This document shows, in pieces, positions 61,247-64,000 of a stretch of 64,000 bases of DNA; the first letter of the stretch is position 1, and every line of letters starts with the position of its first letter. Source of the DNA: JBBROS01 sp963752225 (lineage in GTDB: Bacteria; Pseudomonadota; Alphaproteobacteria; Acetobacterales; Acetobacteraceae). The position numbers and the translations under genes were made by a program. The notes below the pieces were generated by a model. The model made no database searches. It was given only the letters and a program-made list of their open reading frames with translations, and was not told the DNA's origin. The stretch covers positions 1 through 64,000 of the forward strand of contig CAVVXS010000008.1 of NCBI GenBank assembly GCA_963752225.1, in the 5' to 3' direction.

Positions 61247-62619
61247 TACCGCGGTTCGAGGATGAAGCGGACCGGACGGTCGGGCTGCGTGGTCACGACC
61301 GCGACAGGCATGACCGCGCCGCTGCCCGAGAAGCGAAGGCGGAATTGCCGCAGCAAGCGGGCCAGCACGATCACGGCTTCGGTCAGGGCGAACTGGGCGC
61401 CGACGCAGATGCGGGGGCCGGCGCCGAACGGCATGTAGGCGTAGCGCGGCGGCGGCGGCGCGCCGGGGAGGAACCGCGCCGGGTCGAAGACGTGCGGCCG
61501 ATCCCAGAAGGCACGGTGCCGATGCAGTACCCAGGGCGCGATGCTGACGACCGTGCCCGGCTTGATCGGATGCCCGGCGACGGTGTCGGCCGCGAGCGCC
61601 TCGCGCACGATCATGAAGGCGGGCGGGTAATGCCGGATCGCCTCGTCGATGAAGGCGCGGGTGTAGGGCAGGTCGCGCACGGCCGCCGCGGCGTGGTCGG
61701 GCGACAGGTCGAGCGGCGCCGCCTCGGCGGCGATGCGGTCGGCGTGCTCGGGCAGCCGCGCCGCCAGCCAGCACGACCAGAACAGCGTCACCGCGGTCGT
61801 TTCATGGCCGGCCAGGATCATGGTCGCGACCTCGTCGCGCAGGGCGGCGCGGTCGAAGCCTACGCCGCTTTCCGGATCGCGCGCCGCCTTCAGCAGGTCG
61901 AACAGGTCGCGCGGCGCGTCGTCGGGCGCGGGCGGCCGTTGCTCGCGGGCGTCGATCACCATGTCGAACATCGCCAGCCAATCGCGCCGGAACCTGGCGC
62001 GGGCCCGGTCCGCCGGGCTCCGTACCGAAAGCGGCAGCAGCAGGTCGAACACATCCGGCCGGGCGTAGCGGCTGTAGCGCGTGACCAGCGCGCGCAGCAT
62101 CGGGCCGAAGCTCGCGGTTTCAATCGAGAACATCGACTGCCCGGCGATGGCCAGGGCCAAGTGCTGCAGGTGCGGCAGCAGTTCCACCGGTTCGTTGCCG
62201 ATCGCTGCGAGCTGCCGCTCGGTTGTTTCCGCGGCCGCGACGACGTGGCGGGCGAGGAGCGGCAGGGTGCGCGGGGCCAGCGCCGGGGCGATCGTGCGCC
62301 GTTGGTGCCGCCAGGCCTTGCCCCGAGCCATCAGCAAGCCTTCGCCGAGCACCGGCTGCAGCACGCGCTTGCCGCCGACGGCGCGGCCGTAATTCTCGTG
62401 ATTGTCGACGAGGACGCGGCGGATCGCCTCGGGGTCGTTCAGCAGGATTTGGTCGCGGCCCAGAAAGCGCCCGGGGAGCATGCCCTCCTGGTAGGCGGTC
62501 TCGCCCCAGATCTCGAGCGGGTTGCGGCGCAGCACGAAGTAGGCTTCGAGCTGGGAGCGCACGCGGTTGATCACCGGCGGACGCGGCAGCGGGGCGGGGT
62601 CGGCGAGCGTGGCTGACAT
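61246..62619 (-). CDS. cytochrome P450
   Basis: A 457-residue soluble P450. The haem loop is MPFGAGPRICVGAQFAL with the cysteine ligand; the oxygen-activation motif in helix I is MILAGHETTAVTLFW and the E-R pair sits in AFIDEAIRHYPP. It resembles the bacterial CYP102/CYP4-like branch with a helix C WRHQRRTIAPAL. No ferredoxin or reductase gene is adjacent, so redox partners come from elsewhere. The substrate, perhaps a fatty acid or terpenoid, is unknown. Confidence 0.92.
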   Translation of the reverse strand: MSATLADPAPLPRPPVINRVRSQLEAYFVLRRNPLEIWGETAYQEGMLPGRFLGRDQILLNDPEAIRRVLVDNHENYGRAVGGKRVLQPVLGEGLLMARGKAWRHQRRTIAPALAPRTLPLLARHVVAAAETTERQLAAIGNEPVELLPHLQHLALAIAGQSMFSIETASFGPMLRALVTRYSRYARPDVFDLLLPLSVRSPADRARARFRRDWLAMFDMVIDAREQRPPAPDDAPRDLFDLLKAARDPESGVGFDRAALRDEVATMILAGHETTAVTLFWSCWLAARLPEHADRIAAEAAPLDLSPDHAAAAVRDLPYTRAFIDEAIRHYPPAFMIVREALAADTVAGHPIKPGTVVSIAPWVLHRHRAFWDRPHVFDPARFLPGAPPPPRYAYMPFGAGPRICVGAQFALTEAVIVLARLLRQFRLRFSGSGAVMPVAVVTTQPDRPVRFILEPR

Positions 62620-62645
62620 GGCGCCTCAGATGGGGTGAGCGGCCG

Positions 62646-62940
62646 CTAAGTCACAGATCCGTTCGGCCGCAAGTAGGCCAGCACGGCTTCGGTCAGCATG
62701 GATCGAAGCCTCGCCAATTCCGACGGGATGCAGTCTGCGCACGGCCTCACCTGGCGCAAGCGCATCGAATTGCGGCGTCAGCTCGAAAACGCGCAGGCCG
62801 GCGTAGACCTGCTCCAGCACGACGGCGAACAGGCCCTCCCCGCTGCGACATGGAAATAGACCATCGGCTTGGTGGACCTTGCGGCGCCGACCATGCGCTG
62901 ACGTTCGCGCCGCGCTGCAGCCCTTATCGGCGAGACCGAC
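62646..62940 (-). pseudogene. remnant of a TetR-family regulator with several frameshifts
   Basis: Read leftwards, pieces of a TetR protein appear in alternating frames: GLADKGCSAARTSA (from about 62937), then in another frame MVGAARSTKPMVYFHV (about 62896-62849), then back to GEGLFAVVLEQVYAGLRVFEL and DALAPGEAVRRL. A third frame ends IPSELARLRSMLTEAVLAYL with a TAG at 62646-62648. Together they follow the order helix-turn-helix, TKPMVYFHF-type recognition helix and the start of the ligand domain, but at about 100 residues are only half the usual length. It is most likely a decayed gene lying between the P450 and the MFS transporter, which it may once have controlled. Confidence 0.6.
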
Positions 62941-63054
62941 TTGTTTGTAGTATAAGGCGCAGCTGTCGGTTTTGTCGAGGGTCGAGCGAGTGGTGTGAGC
63001 TGGATGCCTGCTTGTGGCAAGGACGGCCAAGTTAACGCAACCAGGGAGGAAAAA

Positions 63055-64000
63055 ATGAACGGGTCGATAGAACCTGAGGGTCACGGACGCAGTCAGTCGA
63101 AGAAGGCCGCGGCCAGCGGTTGGATCGGCTCGGCGCTCGAATACTACGACTTCTTCATCTACGCGACGGCCGCGTCGCTGGTGTTCCCGCAGATCTTCTT
63201 TCCCTCGACCGACCCGGCGATCGCCATCATTGCCTCGCTCGCAACCTACGGCGTGGGTTACGTCGCGCGGCCGATCGGCGCCTTCGTGCTCGGCCATCTC
63301 GGCGACACCCACGGCCGCAAGCAGGTGCTGCTGATCTGCATGTTCCTGATGGGGTTCTCCACCATGGCGGTGGGTTTGCTGCCGACTTACGCGCAGGTCG
63401 GCGTGCTCGCCCCGGCGCTGCTGGTGGCATTGCGGCTGATCCAGGGGTTTGCCGTCGCCGGGGAGATCTCCGGCGCCTCGTCGATGATCCTGGAGCATGC
63501 GCCGTTCGGCCGCCGCGGCTTTTTCGCAAGCTTCACCTTGCAGGGCGTGCAGGCGGGGCAGATCCTGGCCGCGGCGGTGTTCCTGCCGCTGGCCCGCTTC
63601 ATGCCGGCCGATGCGTTCAACGAGTGGGGCTGGCGGGTGCCGTTCCTGCTGAGCGTGGTCGTCATCATCGCCGGCTACATCATCCGCCGCGAGGTGGACG
63701 AGACCCCGGCCTTTGCCGCCGAGGATGCGGGCGGGCAAGTGCCCAAGGCGCCGATCGTGCAGGCGTTCAAGCTGAGCTGGCCCGACATGCTGCGGGTCGT
63801 CTGCATGGCCCTGATGAACGTGATCCCGGTGGTGGCGACGGTGTTCGGCGCGGCCTATGCGGTGCAGCCGGCGTACGGGATCGGCTTCGCCAAGGACATC
63901 TATTTGTGGATCCCGGTGCTGGGCAACGTCCTGGCGGTGTTGGTGATCCCTTATGTCGGCAATCTGTCCGACCGGATCGGCCGGCGCATTCCGGTGGTCG
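63055..64000 (+). CDS. MHS-type MFS metabolite/proton symporter, 3' end outside the window
   Basis: An open frame from ATG 63055 to the window end (at least 315 residues) without a stop. A strong GGGAGGA precedes the ATG. Seen: WIGSALEYYDFFIYATAASL (the family's first membrane segment), VARPIGAFVLGHLGDTHGRK, LIQGFAVAGEISGASS and VIPYVGNLSDRIGRR. This pattern is typical of shikimate, proline/betaine or alpha-ketoglutarate type symporters (metabolite:H+ family). The substrate is unknown. The upstream AT-richer stretch at about 62940-62960 is the probable promoter. Confidence 0.9.
   Translation, partial: MNGSIEPEGHGRSQSKKAAASGWIGSALEYYDFFIYATAASLVFPQIFFPSTDPAIAIIASLATYGVGYVARPIGAFVLGHLGDTHGRKQVLLICMFLMGFSTMAVGLLPTYAQVGVLAPALLVALRLIQGFAVAGEISGASSMILEHAPFGRRGFFASFTLQGVQAGQILAAAVFLPLARFMPADAFNEWGWRVPFLLSVVVIIAGYIIRREVDETPAFAAEDAGGQVPKAPIVQAFKLSWPDMLRVVCMALMNVIPVVATVFGAAYAVQPAYGIGFAKDIYLWIPVLGNVLAVLVIPYVGNLSDRIGRRIPVV

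Noticed and set aside
62626..63738. A 370-codon antisense frame across the MFS gene start
   Set aside because: Its first two thirds are a shadow of the MFS gene and intergenic DNA; only the last part contains a piece of the TetR remnant, annotated separately.
1..64000. Insertion sequences, integrases, phage genes or tRNA-linked attachment sites
   Set aside because: No transposase, integrase or phage protein motifs, and no cloverleaf-like tRNA sequence, were seen on either strand by eye; a dedicated tRNA scan would be decisive.

Overview
The window is 64 kb of strongly GC-rich chromosome from an alphaproteobacterium. Gene content and local order (a ubiK/lgt/midA/pgeF/prs neighbourhood, a rplY-pth-ychF operon, class II DAHP synthase, a second glutamyl-tRNA synthetase, a phasin, alphaproteobacterial MotB/MotA and UbiK) suggest Rhodospirillales, most likely Acetobacteraceae. 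That assignment is inference, since no rRNA or tRNA gene was seen. The ORFs are dense, and several operons show the 4-bp ATGA stop/start overlap.

Left part (1-27.5 kb), accessory and envelope-facing. A frameshifted sterol-desaturase-family gene runs off the left edge. Next is a small exopolysaccharide locus: a BY-kinase-like ATPase without the usual P-loop lysine, a GumC/Wzz co-polymerase, a Tat-exported GH10 glycosidase and a convergent GT4 glycosyltransferase. It ends with a large secreted beta-helix protein carrying four near-identical carbohydrate-binding modules and a type I secretion-like tail. Then comes a complete CUT2-type sugar (or autoinducer-2-like) ABC transporter operon, read leftwards: binding protein, double ATPase, two permeases, a DUF4432 aldose-epimerase-like protein and a beta-propeller protein. 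Divergent from it is a PAS/LuxR-type regulator. This is followed by a 2516-residue RTX protein whose N-terminal third is an animal-type haem peroxidase with the catalytic residues in place, and then an orphan GspL-GspM pair.

Middle part (27-43 kb), metabolism and transport: LysE exporter, Liv-type binding protein, a glutamyl-tRNA synthetase paralogue without a recognisable KMSKS motif, a NAD-salvage pair (NadE and nicotinate phosphoribosyltransferase), class II DAHP synthase, an EmrAB-type efflux pair, a threonine/serine dehydratase, a periplasmic multicopper oxidase and a GT39-type glycosyltransferase. The synthetase gene is flanked on both sides by REP-like palindromes whose tails have been amplified into short tandem arrays.

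Right part (43-64 kb), mostly housekeeping: Lrp regulator/thioredoxin reductase, motB-motA in reversed order, two small stress/membrane proteins, ychF-pth-rplY, a phosphatase/GST pair, prs, a lipoprotein, pgeF-midA-lgt-hldD, ubiK, ybjN-proC, a TetR-like regulator, a phasin and a cytochrome P450. At the right end are a multiply frameshifted TetR remnant and the start of an MHS-type MFS transporter that runs off the edge.

Best candidates for unusual biology are the RTX haem peroxidase with its PAS-LuxR and GspLM neighbours, and the pairing of a xylanase-family enzyme and a four-module xylan-binding-type beta-helix protein with an exopolysaccharide locus. The degenerate synthetase among REP-derived arrays comes next.
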